From positions 63,787,322 to 63,851,321 of the forward strand of contig CM035170.1 in the NCBI GenBank assembly GCA_020205615.1: a stretch of 64,000 bases of DNA, given 5' to 3'. This stretch comes from Panax quinquefolius (lineage: Eukaryota; Streptophyta; Magnoliopsida; Apiales; Araliaceae). The notes under the pieces were generated by a model. It was not told where the DNA came from, did not search any database, and saw nothing but the letters and a program-made list of their open reading frames with translations. Positions 1-11,715 of the stretch are shown one piece after another. Every line of letters begins with the position of its first letter. Position 1 is the stretch's first letter. A program made the position numbers and the translations under genes.

Positions 1-646
1 TTATAATATTGACAATGTCTAGAAAGTTCTGTCGAGAAAAGGGGTTTGGTCACCTAATTACGTGCCAATGGGGAGAAATCCTTATCAGAAAGCCCCCTCT
101 TTCCTGGGAATGATATGGTTGTTAAATATTGTGACTTATAATATTAATGATGAATAAGTTCGTGTTAATTAAAGATGAAATTGATATTTCTATTGTGTTG
201 GGATTATTAGTGTTAATTGAAATCGACATCTATTCCGATAATAATTGATGTCTGGAGGTTATATTGACCAATCGGGTAATTAATCGGATAAATGAGCAAT
301 TAATTGCTATTAATTCACATGGTTATAACTATTTGTTCATATGTGTGTACTATTGATTCACATGAATGTACTATTAGGGGATGTGGTGCAAGATTGATAA
401 TACTTGCATGACTAAATTAAAAATGGAGGTATAGATGAAGGTACTATACTGTAATTATTTTTTTCACATGTATAGAACTATTGATTCACATGATTATACT
501 ATTGATTCACATTATGTACTATTAGGGGAGGTGGTTCAAGTTTGATAATACTTGCAGGACTAAATTAAAAATGAAGGAAAAGATGAAGGTATTATACTGT
601 AATATTTTGAGCCCCATAACGTGCAATTATCGAAACTATATTTTCC

Positions 647-655
647 TATAAATAG
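647..655 (+). promoter_or_regulatory. LTR TATA box
   Basis: TATAAATAG occurs in the same LTR context in four other family members (6365, 16693, 24332, 26593), followed about 40-100 bases on by GAGTATTTT-like or CT-rich sequence. This is the expected place for the LTR promoter. The transcription start is not determined. Confidence 0.5.
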
Positions 656-1061
656 AAGTTCATTCTTCCTTCATTCTCACCAATTCACTAAGACTCACAA
701 GAGTAATTATAGTGAGAGAAGATATAAAGAGAAAGAAGAAGAGAAGTCTGCTACTTCACTATTCTAGTATACAGTCTTCTTCTGAGGTAAGAGATATTAT
801 TTGTTGTATTCGTAAGGGATATTATTTGTTGCATTCATAAGGGGTATTATTTATTTCATATTCTGAAGAGAAATTATTTTTCGTATTCATATGAATATTA
901 TTTTCGTTTAATATTCGTAAGGGGTATTATTTATTTCATATTCTGAAGAGAAATTATTTTTCGTATTCGTATGAATATTATGTTCGTTTAATATTCGTTA
1001 GGGGTATTATTTCTTTCGTATTCATGAAGAGAGTTATTTTCTTTCAATACTCGTAAGGGTT

Positions 1062-1410
1062 GTTATTCCATTCTTTATTATTCTATTGGAATAACCTGTC
1101 TACGAGGACTACCGCATGCATGGTGAAATTCTTCTGTTATTCCATTCTTTATTATCCTGTTGGAATAACCTGTCTACGCGGACTACCGCATGCATGGTGA
1201 TATTCTTCTATTATTCCATTCTTTATTATTCTGTTGGAATAAGCTATCTACACGGACTACTGCGTGCATGGTGAAATTCTACTGTTATTCTATTTTTATT
1301 ATTCATTGGAATAACTTCGCTCACGCGGACTCTCAGCATGCATGGTGAATGACCCTTCGTATTCATTCTTTATTAAATTGTGGAAATGATCTGTCTACGT
1401 GGATTACTGC
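1062..1410 (+). repeat. 74-bp tandem repeat with hairpin and RY (CATGCATG) motif
   Basis: About four to five units with a 74-base period begin at 1062, 1136, 1210, about 1284 and a decayed unit near 1350. Each good unit holds GTTATTCCA, a loop of about 16 bases, and TGGAATAAC (a 9-bp perfect stem in units 1 and 2), then a GCATGCATGG block at 1114, 1188 and 1336 (degenerate in unit 3). CATGCATG matches the RY element bound by plant B3 factors of the ABI3/FUS3/LEC2 type; that role here is inference only. Confidence 0.8.
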
Positions 1411-1519
1411 ATGGCAGGTGAAAATCCTTTTACAGTTTCCTATAATCTATTATACTCGTATAAGATATCATTTCTTTTGTACTCGTCATGGAATATCGTT
1501 TTCTTTTGTATTTTCCTTT

Positions 1520-1710
1520 TATGAGTACTATTCACGGGTTACTATTCACGTATACAACACTATTCACGTATACAACACTATTCACGTATACGATGCTATT
1601 TATGAATACAGAATACTATTCATGGGTTACTATTCAAGAGTTACTATTCACAGGTTACTATTCATGAGTTACTATTCACGAGTTACTATTCACGGGGTAT
1701 TATTCACGAG
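1520..1710 (+). repeat. ACTATTCACG minisatellite in LTR
   Basis: About eleven degenerate 13-17-base units built on TTACTATTCACG or CACTATTCACGTA. The same minisatellite sits at the equivalent place in the LTRs at 6940-7010, 24725-24830 and 26870-26970, and inverted at 34235-34395. Copy number and unit sequence differ between copies. Confidence 0.85.
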
Positions 1711-1887
1711 AAAATTGGTTTCTTTTTCTGACCAAATAATCGTTGATGTATGAATCTTACTCTTGAAATTAAATCCATGCTTTGATCATATTGTTTTTAT
1801 TATCATATATAACGTTTTTATAATCCTGGTGATGAAATTTCTCTTTGACTTAAGTGTAAAGATGTGTAGATTATTGGTATGATCGTG

Positions 1888-4545
1888 TGTAACGAATGTG
1901 ATTTTTATAAATAATTAAAATATTTATTTGAGTTAGATAAATATTTTAGTTGATTTATTTATTGAATAATAAATATTTTATGTCATTGTTATGGCTTAAT
2001 TTAATTAAGCGTTATAATTTGATAGATAATTTTATAATTGATGTGCATTTTATTATTAAAGTTTAATTGATTTTACTAATAAAATAATTTTAAATTATTT
2101 AAGTGTGACATTAGAAATATGTTATATGTCATAGTAAAGTAATAATAGTATATAATGAATAGCCTAACCATTGGATTGCTTAACTAATGATGGAAAAGTG
2201 AGGTTATGCTACTAAGATGGCTTAATATGATATTGGTCATGCATGTAAGAGTTTTGTAACATAAGCCTTATGTTATTAGTGTGGGTTACTTTTATATTAA
2301 TTAATAACATAACTATTACCCAAATGAGGAGTTACACAAGAAGAAATCCTAGAGTTTTTTATAGTAAGAGTCTTGGTGGAAGAGAGAAATAGAGAAATTG
2401 ATAGAGATAGAGAGTAATAGAGGAATTGAGATGAGCTAGAAGAAGAAGAAAAAAAAAGCTAGAAGAAGATAACTTCTAAACTCTTATTTAATCTTTGATT
2501 TTTTTGGGTAGATTTATGTTCTAGGGTAGTAGATTATGCTTAATCTTGTTTGTATTGGTTTAATCTTGGATTACCAAGAATCAAATAAGAGGATTCAAGA
2601 AAGAAAATGAAATAGAAAGAAAATTTGAAGAACAAAATTCGTAGGTTTTGAGTAATTGTGGACAGATCTTGTGAAATTCATACCTCTTTGGGTATAATGA
2701 GTTAGAAAGTGAGCCTTATATCAAATCAACGATATGGAAGTAAGCTATATTATGAAAGTGGAATCACATGAAAACTCTTTGTAGATTTCTTTTAATGTCT
2801 GTTTTAGTAAGGCTGGTCCGAAGGGAAAATAATCTACCCATAAAATCAAAACTGTTACAGTTTCTGACTTTGAAAAATTCATATAAATTCGTGTGTTTTG
2901 AATCTGAATAAACTTTAAACTGAAACGTTGTAGATATGGAAGTCTACTTGCCAAACTCGCAATATTGAGCCATTTTATGGACCGGATCATGTCCAAAATA
3001 AATTGTTTAGTAAGGCTGTCCAGAAAATGAAATTTTCTAGACTAGTTGATGAATTGCAGAATCTAGTTTAGATGGATAAGGGTCTGACTTTAAGGCCTAG
3101 ATGAGGTTGTAGTACACTGAGTAAGGGTCAATTCTATATAAGAATGAACAAAAATGGACATGTAACGAAAGAGTTACGTTAGAAACGAAAACAACGTTTT
3201 GTTAAAGAAATTGTGAAGATGAGTTTTATAATTCTGTTTGAATTAAGATTTTGGGTGATGGTATATTTTGATGATTAAAAATATGTTTTTGACATATGTA
3301 ATGAGTATAGATATGTGTTATCATATTCTATGCATAATTAACCATTTAAGATCAAGAGTTGAGATAAGTTAATGTGTGCACATAACGTGCTCAATAAAAT
3401 GCCTAAGAGTAATAGTATTTTCTAAACTTTGGTATACAAAGTGTCTAACTAATGGCTAATATTGGATATCTGAGTATGAAAAGATGATAATACAAGAATA
3501 ATAATGGAAAGAAATCGAAAAGGGCGATTTTTATTTTTTGAAGGAAAATTAAACATGTAAACAATGTGTTGAATATGCATTTTTGAAACCAAAGTGGTAT
3601 AATAAAATGGTGTGATATACGTACATTAAACTACAAGTGCGATAGTCTAGCATGTGTGGTGATGAAAATGAAAATAAAACCGAGTTGCATATAAAATAGT
3701 TAGATGTCTATAAAGACATTATAAAGGATAATAAGATAAAGTAAGGTCTTAGAATAAATTTGACCATGAGATTGAGTATTAATTTTATTTATTATCAATC
3801 TCACATACAGTGTAGGTTGTGTAAGGACGCGAAGTATTAATGTGTTGGTAAAACGCCTGTAAAAGCAAGTCTTTCAGTTCCTTTTTGCTATTTAAACTTG
3901 ATGATGAACTGTTTTAAAATTTTATTGTATGATGTATTATATATGTCAAAAGTATGAAATGTGAAAGTCAATCTATGACTATGATGATTGAGCTATGAAT
4001 GTTGATTGAGTAAGGAACTCAATCTTTATAGTTGTTATGTGAACTACAACATGTATGCTATGTTTGTTTTATGATTATTCTTATATATTGAGCATGTTAT
4101 TATGTGCTACGTGATGCATGAAAATGTTAGATTTTGCTGAGCTTTCGAGCTCATTCTTGCAAATAACCATTTTTGCAGATTCAAGAATTGAAGGTAACGT
4201 TATGTGCTACTTGATTGATATGGATCAAAAGTGATACATGAAGATTTAATATCCTAGCCAAGTTGTTATTCTTGTAAACCATGTCTAATGTTTCGGTAAA
4301 TGTATTAATGTTGTATTAAAATATCATTTTGCGATATAAACTCTTGTAGTATTAAAATGATTTTGAGATATTTAGATGTAAAGGTTGAAAGTTTTGGGAA
4401 CGAGAATACTTTGTAATAGAAAATTTTAATTATTCCGCAAATTTCAATGGTTGTATTATCGTTTAATGATGTAAAATTAGAGGTTGAATGTATTGTTAAT
4501 GACCGAAGTCGAGAATTAAATTGTATTAATTTTGGGGTCGTTACA
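1888..4545. mobile_element. Solo LTR H (2,658 bp) with TSD TCGTG
   Basis: This block begins TGTAACGA and ends TCGTTACA, an exact 8-bp terminal inverted repeat with the TG...CA ends of an LTR. It is flanked by TCGTG at 1883-1887 and 4546-4550. The flanks join to the LTR A sequence seen uninterrupted (inverted) near 34050-34100. There is no internal domain, PBS or PPT, so it is a solo LTR left by LTR-LTR recombination. The TGTAACGA...GGGGTCGTTACA ends are usual for plant Ty3/gypsy LTRs, but the lineage is not proven. No coding content is seen inside; short ORFs such as 2745-2996 look random. Confidence 0.88.
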
Positions 4546-4588
4546 TCGTGACTTTTTGACTGGTATGATCATGACCCATTTCATATGA

Positions 4589-5102
4589 CTTACTCTAGAG
4601 ACCCACGTGATGAGGTTAAATATACGATTAGAACCAAATTTAATCGATAAAATTAAAGCCGCTTAGGCTATAGACTCAGAGATGATGAATATGAAGAAGA
4701 AGGTTCAAGAGGGCGTTATTTTAGAAGCAAGAGTTTTGAATAGAGGAAATCTCAACCCTCGATTTAATTGGCCAATTTGAAATCCTCGATCGAGTAGGAA
4801 CTGTGGCCTATAGACTCATTTTACCGCCAAATATGTCGCGTGTTCATAACGTTTTTTTTCACGTATCGATGTTACGTAAATATGTGGACGACCCGAACCA
4901 CATTATTAAATTAGAACCGTACGAGATAACGAAAGATTTAACATATGAAGAGGTACCTGTTAAAATTATGGATAAGAAAAAACATATTCTACGCTCAAAG
5001 GTTATACCTCAATAGTTAGAATCTGACGAGGTATCCTCATCTGTTCGGCATACCAGGTACGTACGTAAATTTTGAGGGTAAAATTTCATAAGGAGGGGAG
5101 AT
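4589..5102 (+). pseudogene. Pol remnant of element A (RNase H-integrase spacer joined to integrase C-terminus)
   Basis: Bases 4589-4742 match the RNase H to integrase linker of element C (about 21411-21563), and 4743-5102 match C's integrase C-terminus (about 22525-22938), so roughly 960 bases carrying the integrase zinc finger and catalytic core are missing. The readable part (from 4803) includes SRVHNV, SMLRKYV and a chromodomain-like DLTYEEVPVKI segment, which ends at a TAG near 5013 before the usual WRNH...WELE tail. A purine-rich tract at 5088-5102 is the PPT abutting the LTR at 5103. Gag, protease and RT are absent: a heavily deleted copy. Confidence 0.8.
5088..5102 (+). promoter_or_regulatory. 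Polypurine tract of element A
   Basis: AAGGAGGGGAG lies immediately before the LTR start TGTAAGACCCC at 5103, matching the PPT of element C at 22926-22938. It would prime plus-strand DNA synthesis. Confidence 0.75.
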
Positions 5103-7458
5103 TGTAAGACCCCAAAATTTATGAATAAAGATTTAATTTTCTCAAAATTATTTTTTAGTATTATGGTGTGGATTTGATATAATATTATAGTTGTGGGTAG
5201 TATTTATAAATTTTGCAAAATATGCAAGTGGTTATAAAATATTCATGTTGTCGGGGAATATTCGTTTGGTCGTGGAATATTCTTTCTATCGGGGAATATT
5301 CGTACGACGGCGCAGCCATTTGTGGGGCCCATAACGAAAAATGGTATGATGAAGAAAATGACAAGTTTGAGTTTTTATAAATAACGGCGTAATTGTTACC
5401 GTTAACACTGTTGGAATACCCGGTGGTTAAAACACAGTAGTATGCGGTGTTACACAGTAGCACACGGTATTGCACCAATTATTGATTCTTACGTAAGAAG
5501 GCACTACTCAGTAATGGTTATAGTAATTATTGTTCAATATTTTATTTTATTGATTCAATAATTGCTACGTTGATATTTTATATTATTGTTGTTTCAATAA
5601 TTGTCACTACACAGTATTTCCCATTATCAGATCAATAATTCATATTATTTTAATGATATTACTAGATAACATTATTGACAATGTCTAGAAAGTTCTGTTT
5701 AAGGAGAGGTTTGGTCACCTAATTGCGCACTAGTAAGGAGAAATCCTTATTGGAAAGCCCCCTCTTTCCTAGGAACAACCTGGTTGTCAGTAATGTGATT
5801 CTGTAATATTATTTGTGAATAATTAATTATTGATTTATATGATAAAGAAAATATATATTTATGTGGATATAAATGGAGGAATTTTTAGAAAAGTGACAAT
5901 TGTTGAAAATTGATATTTTATCTTTTCTGATAAACTAATTTATTTAAATATATTATTATATTATAATAATGGTGCTATTTTTACAATGAATGTGGGATAT
6001 ATGAATAAATGAGGAAGAAGAGTATTTTTGTTATTGAAAATATTTAAAAATGTTTTTCATGTTTGTGGACCCCATTTCTTGACTGAATTTTGATTATAGC
6101 CTGTAAAATCGTCCGTAGGTGGATTTCGGTCAATTTCTGTTTGGAATTTGGAAAAACTTAAACTTACAGAGTTGTGGAGAATTGAATTTCCTATGGAAAG
6201 ACATAAGATTTTGTTGCATTAAATGATAAAAACATGTTTTTTATTTTGGTGGGTCCCATATGTGGTAAATGAGCTGAAATCAGATTCAAGAGGTGGGCGT
6301 GAATTTTTTTAATAAATATTATTATTTTATTAAATTTTCTGCTTTGGTATTCTAAGCATTTTCCTATAAATAGGATGCTTAGGTTAGAATTAAAAATCAC
6401 ACCACAAACTAAAATCTTCTCTCTCTATATTATCAAGCGTATTCTTGTGAGTATTTTGATACTTTGAGTGTTGCTATACGTTGTAAGTTCCTTTCAAACA
6501 TTATATCGATATTCCAAATGTAAGTACTATTCTTTCGAGGTAAGGGGTATTATTTATTTCATATTCTGAAGAGATGTTATTTTTCGTATTCGTATGAATA
6601 TTATTTCACAAGAAATACTATTTTCATTTAATATTCGTAAGGAATATTATATTCGTTCAATATTCGAAAGGAATATTATTTTCGTTTAATATTCGTAAGG
6701 GATATTATTTTGTTCAGTATTCGTATAAAATAATATTTTCTTTCATACTCTGTAGTATGTAAGTAATATTATTTCATTTCAAATTTTGAATTCTATACTC
6801 ATTTTGTTAAGTTTTGGCTTCTATACTCCATGAAATTGGTAGAATATCCTTGATATTTGTGCTTCATCTAGTATCTTTTCATGGAAATATTATTCTGAGC
6901 ATTCTTGATAAGTTTTAACTTTTTCATGAGGGGTACTATTTGCGTGGTTACTATTCCCGAAGTTACTATTCACTCAGTTACTATTCACCCGGGGTACTAT
7001 TCATGACAAAAATTGATTACTTTTCGGTCCAAATCATTTTTGATACAATATTATTCTTGAATTTTACTCCACAAAGCAGTATCATGTTGACAATTTGGAC
7101 GTTATTGATTTCTGGATAAATTAAATTATAAATGTTTAAAAATTTATCCTTGAACTTGTTCTATTGAATTCTTATATCATTGTCAACATCCTCATGATTA
7201 TATTATGTTGAAAGTCATTTATGGCCTATAGTGCATATATGGACTTGGTATGATTATGACTAGGGATTATTCGGTATAATCATGACCGTAATGTTATAAA
7301 TGATTTGGTTAAAGTCCTCATTGGCCCGTAGTGCATTGATGGATAATTTTTGGTATTATTATGGCCATGAATTCTCTTCGGCCAAGGGTGCAAAGATGAA
7401 TTGTTTTATGGCATGATCATGACCATTGATGAATACACGAATACCATTGGCCCGTAGT
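5103..7458 (+). mobile_element. 3' LTR of element A, first part
   Basis: It starts TGTAAGACCCCAA directly after a PPT and runs to the insertion point of element B, where the TSD GTAGT (7454-7458) occurs. The LTR continues at 32514-32541 and 33429-33995, giving about 2.95 kb when the insertions are removed. It contains the family core near 5680, a TATA box at 6365-6373, GGTATTATTT repeats at 6530-6760, a short ACTATTCAC array at 6940-7010, and GGCCCGTAGTGCA motifs at 7325 and 7450. No real ORF is present. Confidence 0.88.
6365..6373 (+). promoter_or_regulatory. LTR TATA box
   Basis: TATAAATAG in the conserved LTR position, followed by a pyrimidine-rich CTTCTCTCTCTATATT stretch as in the copy at 26593. 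Likely promoter of element A's LTR. Confidence 0.5.
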
Positions 7459-8479
7459 TGTGACGCCCCCAAATCCAAGTTCTCTAACCTCAGATTCGGT
7501 GCTCACGATCTATCATCATCATAAGCATTCAATAACTATTACGGAATAATAAACATACACTGTTCATTATAATAAAGTTCCATAACATGGTCCCAAGGTC
7601 TTCTTAACCTTAACTTAAACACACCATTCATATTACAAAAGGTTTACATAAGAAATCCCATCAGATAATAATAATTAACGTTCATTCTAAACTATTCTTG
7701 GATCTTGCCCTTGCCTTTGTCTTTCATGTTGGATCCTTTGGGCTTAGCTGAAATAAATGTCATGATATAACAAGGGTAAGCAACTAATTTACTTAGCAAG
7801 TTTATATACAAAGGAGATATATCATGACTAGAAAGAAGTTTGGCTTTAAATGTTCGACAATAGTATAAGATTGTGAAGGAACATGAATTAATAATCAACA
7901 ATTGAATATTCAAATAATTGAATAACATGTACTGAGTGGTTTTGAAATAACCATGAACATTTGCCAAGATTCTCAATCATTTAAACTGGACCTCTTAATA
8001 AGTTTTGGTATTCAAGGGGATCAGCCTTTTATACCTCGTGATTTATGCATAAACACTTAATAATCCGGCATTGATATCATGCCTTAATCAAATTCGTCCT
8101 TTTCCAAGTCAAGAGTTCTTATCATATCAATTTAATAAGAACAGCTTCTTAAAATACATTTGATTTAACAAATTTAAACATGGTTGATATAGCTGATACA
8201 ATTAGCATAGATATATCTCATAAACAGTTCATGAATGAAGAACTTTAATTTAATTCACAGTTCAATAATAGTATAACGTGAATTCAATTGCACAAAGTGC
8301 GAATTTCAATAATCATTATAGATGTAAATAATCATCAATAATTATTCACTAATATGCTTTGAAAATAATAACTCGAGTTTGAGTTAGGAAACTTGCCTCG
8401 TCTGTAGATTACGGCTACGCAATTAATTTATATCCACTATGCAGTTACATTATCTTCCTTTGAGAGACCTTTAGTTAAT

Positions 8480-9115
8480 CTTTCAATTAGTCATAGTATA
8501 ACATTAGATTATGTAATCACATAAATATTATACATTACATTTAGTTCTTATAAACATTATCCTGTCTTGATAATGTTACTATTAAATAACAACTTAATAT
8601 TATTAATCTTGATAATATTTAATTCACCTCTTAGTATTATTAGTTCCCTAATAATACTTTCATTAATTTACTAATATTATTAACATCTTAATAATATTTT
8701 AATACCTTTACTAATATTATTAATCCTCTTAATAATATTTTAATTATACATTAATATTATTATCTTAATAATATCTTACTTATGATTTAGTATCATTAAT
8801 TATTTTATAATACTTTTAATCATTTACTAATATTTTATTCATTTACTAATATTATTAATCATTTAATAATATCTTATTCCATTACTAATATTTATTAATC
8901 ATTTAATAATACTTTAATCATTTATCAATGCTTAAATCAAATATTATTAACCATTTAATAATATTTTCAAGAAATTTTAATCTTAATATTTTTATTTACT
9001 TATCAATATCATATTCTAATATTATTAATATCATAATAATATTTTAATAATTTATTGGATTAATAAATAATTTATTCTAATTGTTCACCCTTTATTAAAC
9101 CTCTTATTTAATATC
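8480..9115. repeat. AT-rich TAATATTATTAAT repeat block in element B left LTR
   Basis: About 20 degenerate units of roughly 30 bases combine ACTAATATTATTAATC with TTTAATAATATT, so neighbouring half-units are near inverted complements. The equivalent place in the other LTR (about 30432) passes directly from AGAGACCTATAGTT to GGTCATAAATAATATT, so the block was either gained here or lost there after insertion. Confidence 0.8.
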
Positions 9116-10488
9116 CATAAAAGGTCATAAATAATATTTCTTATCATAAATTATCAAAGTGCTCTAAGATAGTCATGATATGATATATTATGAGTATTCA
9201 AGCATAAAAATCACATTTTTCTTATTAAAGACATCATTTAACTATTTATTTCCTTTTATTCATAACTTAATCATTTTAGGAAAAATAGCAAACCGATTCC
9301 AAAAATTCTCATCTTCGGATTTTTGATGAATATGAACCTACAAGGATTCCCAAATTTTTACGGAATTTTAGAAAATGATCTATTATTTTTAAAGTTCCCA
9401 AACCACTCGGATCTTGCTTCATTTTTCATAAATTGAGTTCTGCTCAGACAAATCTGGAATTTTTAGGGTATGCTCTCCTACTATATATGAACCTACTGTA
9501 AAAATTTTAGAAATTTCCAGTGTATACACAGTGAGATATTCGAAGGTAAATATTTAGGAGTCATTTACGAAAATAGTCATTACACACAATCTATAACTCA
9601 TCCGTTCTTTTTCCTACATGTAGATAACTTCTCAAGGTACCTCTGTGAATTTTCCCAAATTTTTAAGAGACATGAAACTGTCCGAAACAGTCCCAAGAAA
9701 AACGGGACAGAAGCTATTTTAGGGTTTTTTTGAACCCTTAACATTCCAAGTGGACTGTTCTGGGGAAAACAGCCCCAAAGGTTTCCAAACTTGATAGATT
9801 TGTGTTCTATCACTTGGATTTACTAGATAACTCATGTATCTAGCACCCCCCCCCCCTTCTACAAATCACAAATCTAAGTTGGAAAACTTGAGTTACACAA
9901 GATTTAGTGGAAGAACGTATGCTCATATTCTTCCTCTAAGCCTTTGATCTAACACTCAAAATACTTAGTTCCATACATGATGATATGTAGGACTAGGGTA
10001 TCTTGAGTATTTGTTCATAACCCCAACAAAACTCAAGCAAAAAAAATAAAGTAGAAGAAGAAGATGAAGGTTAGGTTATACCTTGATTTAATGGCAACCT
10101 TCCTTGATTTAGCAAAGTAAGTGATTAACTTAGGATGCATGAACAAACTAGCACTCCTCTCTCTCTATATGGCCGAACCTCTCTCCCTTTTCTCTCTCTT
10201 GAAGTTGCTAGCTTGGGAGAAAATTATAAGAGGAAGAATGAGAGAAGAAATGAAATGAAAAAAAATGAAATAAAAGGATACTTGCAAAAATATAGATACA
10301 CTTAGTGTATCTAGCTATTATCCCCCACACCTTTCTTGTCCATTAGACAGAACCCCTTATCTTGTTCTTAAGTATGCTTAGTGAGATTTCCCACCAATGA
10401 GGTGTAGACAACATTGTACTTTGTGTAAGAAATTAAGAAAAGTAAGGTCATTAGCTATTTAAGGAAAGTGGGTTAGCAAATAAATTTG

Positions 10489-10497
10489 CCTTATATA
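10489..10497 (-). promoter_or_regulatory. Possible LTR TATA box of element B
   Basis: The minus strand reads TATATAAGG, and the partner LTR has the same box at 31844-31852. It is the only conserved TATA-like site I noticed upstream of the presumed R region. Position and function are inferred. Confidence 0.35.
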
Positions 10498-10958
10498 TGT
10501 ATACAAGGGGCCTACCCCTAAGCTCTCCAAATCCTCATTTTGCTTTTATTTTTAATGCCCAATTTTGATTAATCAAATGTCTACAATACCCTTAATCAAG
10601 TGGGCTAAGTATTGGTTTGCATTTTATTTCTTTTGGGCTTCTCCTTTAATTGTTTTGGGCCATGTAATAAACATAGTCTAACAATTTTAATATATGTTAC
10701 CCAATTTGATTATTTAGGATTTCCATTCTTAATCTTATGAAATTTAATTACCTATACATGTGACTTTAGCTCATAACCTAATTAGGTTCACAAGAATTAG
10801 GTTTAAAATTATTAGTCACTTGAAATAATAAGATTATCCACTTAAGTTAGTATACATATTAAATACTAACATCTCATTATCACCATAACCCTTAGGTTAT
10901 TTAATTATCTCACCTAATGTATAATTAGGTTACAAAGCTTCCATTCTCAATGAAATCT

Positions 10959-11002
<44 letters not shown>

Positions 11003-11141
11003 ATAACTATAGTATATATGTTAATTGATCCATGCACCACTTCACATATGTTGTCACATATTGAATCACTATATAACACAAAGTTTTAAATATCAATAAT
11101 GTACATACATATATAGTGACTTATAATTCACGGTTATTACA

Positions 11142-11154
11142 TCCTCCCCCCCTT
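11142..11154 (-). promoter_or_regulatory. Polypurine tract of element B
   Basis: The minus strand reads AAGGGGGGGAGGA and then the LTR start TGTAATAACC. This is the standard position and composition for a plus-strand primer tract. Confidence 0.85.
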
Positions 11155-11187
11155 ATAAGAATTCCGTCCCCGGAATTACCTATAGGG

Positions 11188-11715
11188 TTACTCAAAAAGA
11201 TGTGGATAATTTTCCCTCATCCTTTCTTCGAGTTCCCACGTAGCTTCTTCAGCATTGTGGTTCCTCCAAAGAACCTTTACAGAATGTATAACCTTATTTC
11301 GCAATTTCTGTTCTTTTCTATCTAAAATTTCAACTGGAATTTCCTCGTACGATAAATCCTTTTCGACCTGAATTGGCTCGTACGATATCACGTGCTTGTA
11401 ATCAGGCTTGTATGGTCGTGTATACCGACGTACATGAAACACATTATGAATATGTTCCGATTCGGGAGGTAGAGCTACCTCGACGCCACTTCTTTATCTT
11501 CCTCAAGATCTCGAAAGGTCCAATAAATCTGGACTCGGTTTACCTTTCTTTCCAAACCTTATTTTCCCTTTCAGGAGATACTTTAAAAAATGCATGGCTT
11601 CCCACCTCAAAATCTCTCTTCTGGCGATGTAAGTCAGATACTTCTTACGGTGATCTCGGTCGCTACCGGTCGGGCTCTTATCACCTTGATGATCTCTATA
11701 GTCTCTGTTGCACGA
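11188..11715 (-). pseudogene. Element B integrase C-terminus with chromodomain-like tail
   Basis: The open stretch 11188-11442 (84 residues) starts in the VFHVRRY region that follows the integrase GPFEI/HNVFH segment, and contains DLSYEEIPVEILDRKEQKLRNK, SVKVLWRNH and EEATWELEE, ending YPHLFE. That tail is the chromodomain-like extension of Tekay-type chromovirus integrases, thought to direct integration to heterochromatin. Between 11443 and 11715 the link to the integrase core is still recognisable (IRFGKKGKPSP, ALPPESE) but shifts frame several times and has stops. Confidence 0.85.

Larger units (their letters stand above)
1..1887 (+). mobile_element. 5'-truncated LTR of Tekay-type element A
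   Basis: The window opens inside an LTR. The first 120 bases match the LTR interiors at about 5670, 15870, 23520 and 25820 (shared core ACAATGTCTAGAAAGTTC followed by GGTTTGGTCACCTAAT). A TATA-like box lies at 647-655. From 800 to 1060 come degenerate repeats of the GTATTATTT type, from 1062 to about 1410 a 74-bp array with hairpins, and from 1520 to 1710 an ACTATTCACG minisatellite. The LTR resumes at 4551-4588 after the solo LTR H. The LTR start lies outside the window. The identity rests on similarity to the four other copies; the boundary at 4588 is inferred. Confidence 0.8.
7459..11141 (-). repeat. 3' LTR of element B (3,683 bp)
   Basis: It pairs with 29417-32508. On the plus strand it begins TGTGACGCCCCCAAATCC and ends CGGTTATTACA. 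It is about 590 bases longer than its partner, mainly because of an AT-rich repeat block at 8480-9115 that the other LTR lacks. It has a 10-base C run at 9846-9855 (15 in the partner), a TA tract ending near 11000, and a TATATAAGG-type box on the minus strand at 10489-10497. No gene lies inside; short ORFs here are chance. Confidence 0.92.

Noticed and set aside
1349..1753. 134-residue ORF
   Set aside because: It is the ACTATTCACG minisatellite read in frame; the repeated YYSRVTIH units arise from the DNA repeat and not from protein selection.
9846..9855. C homopolymer as a regulatory or G-quadruplex site
   Set aside because: A single C run (10 in one LTR, 15 in the other) varies by slippage and lacks the four-run pattern.
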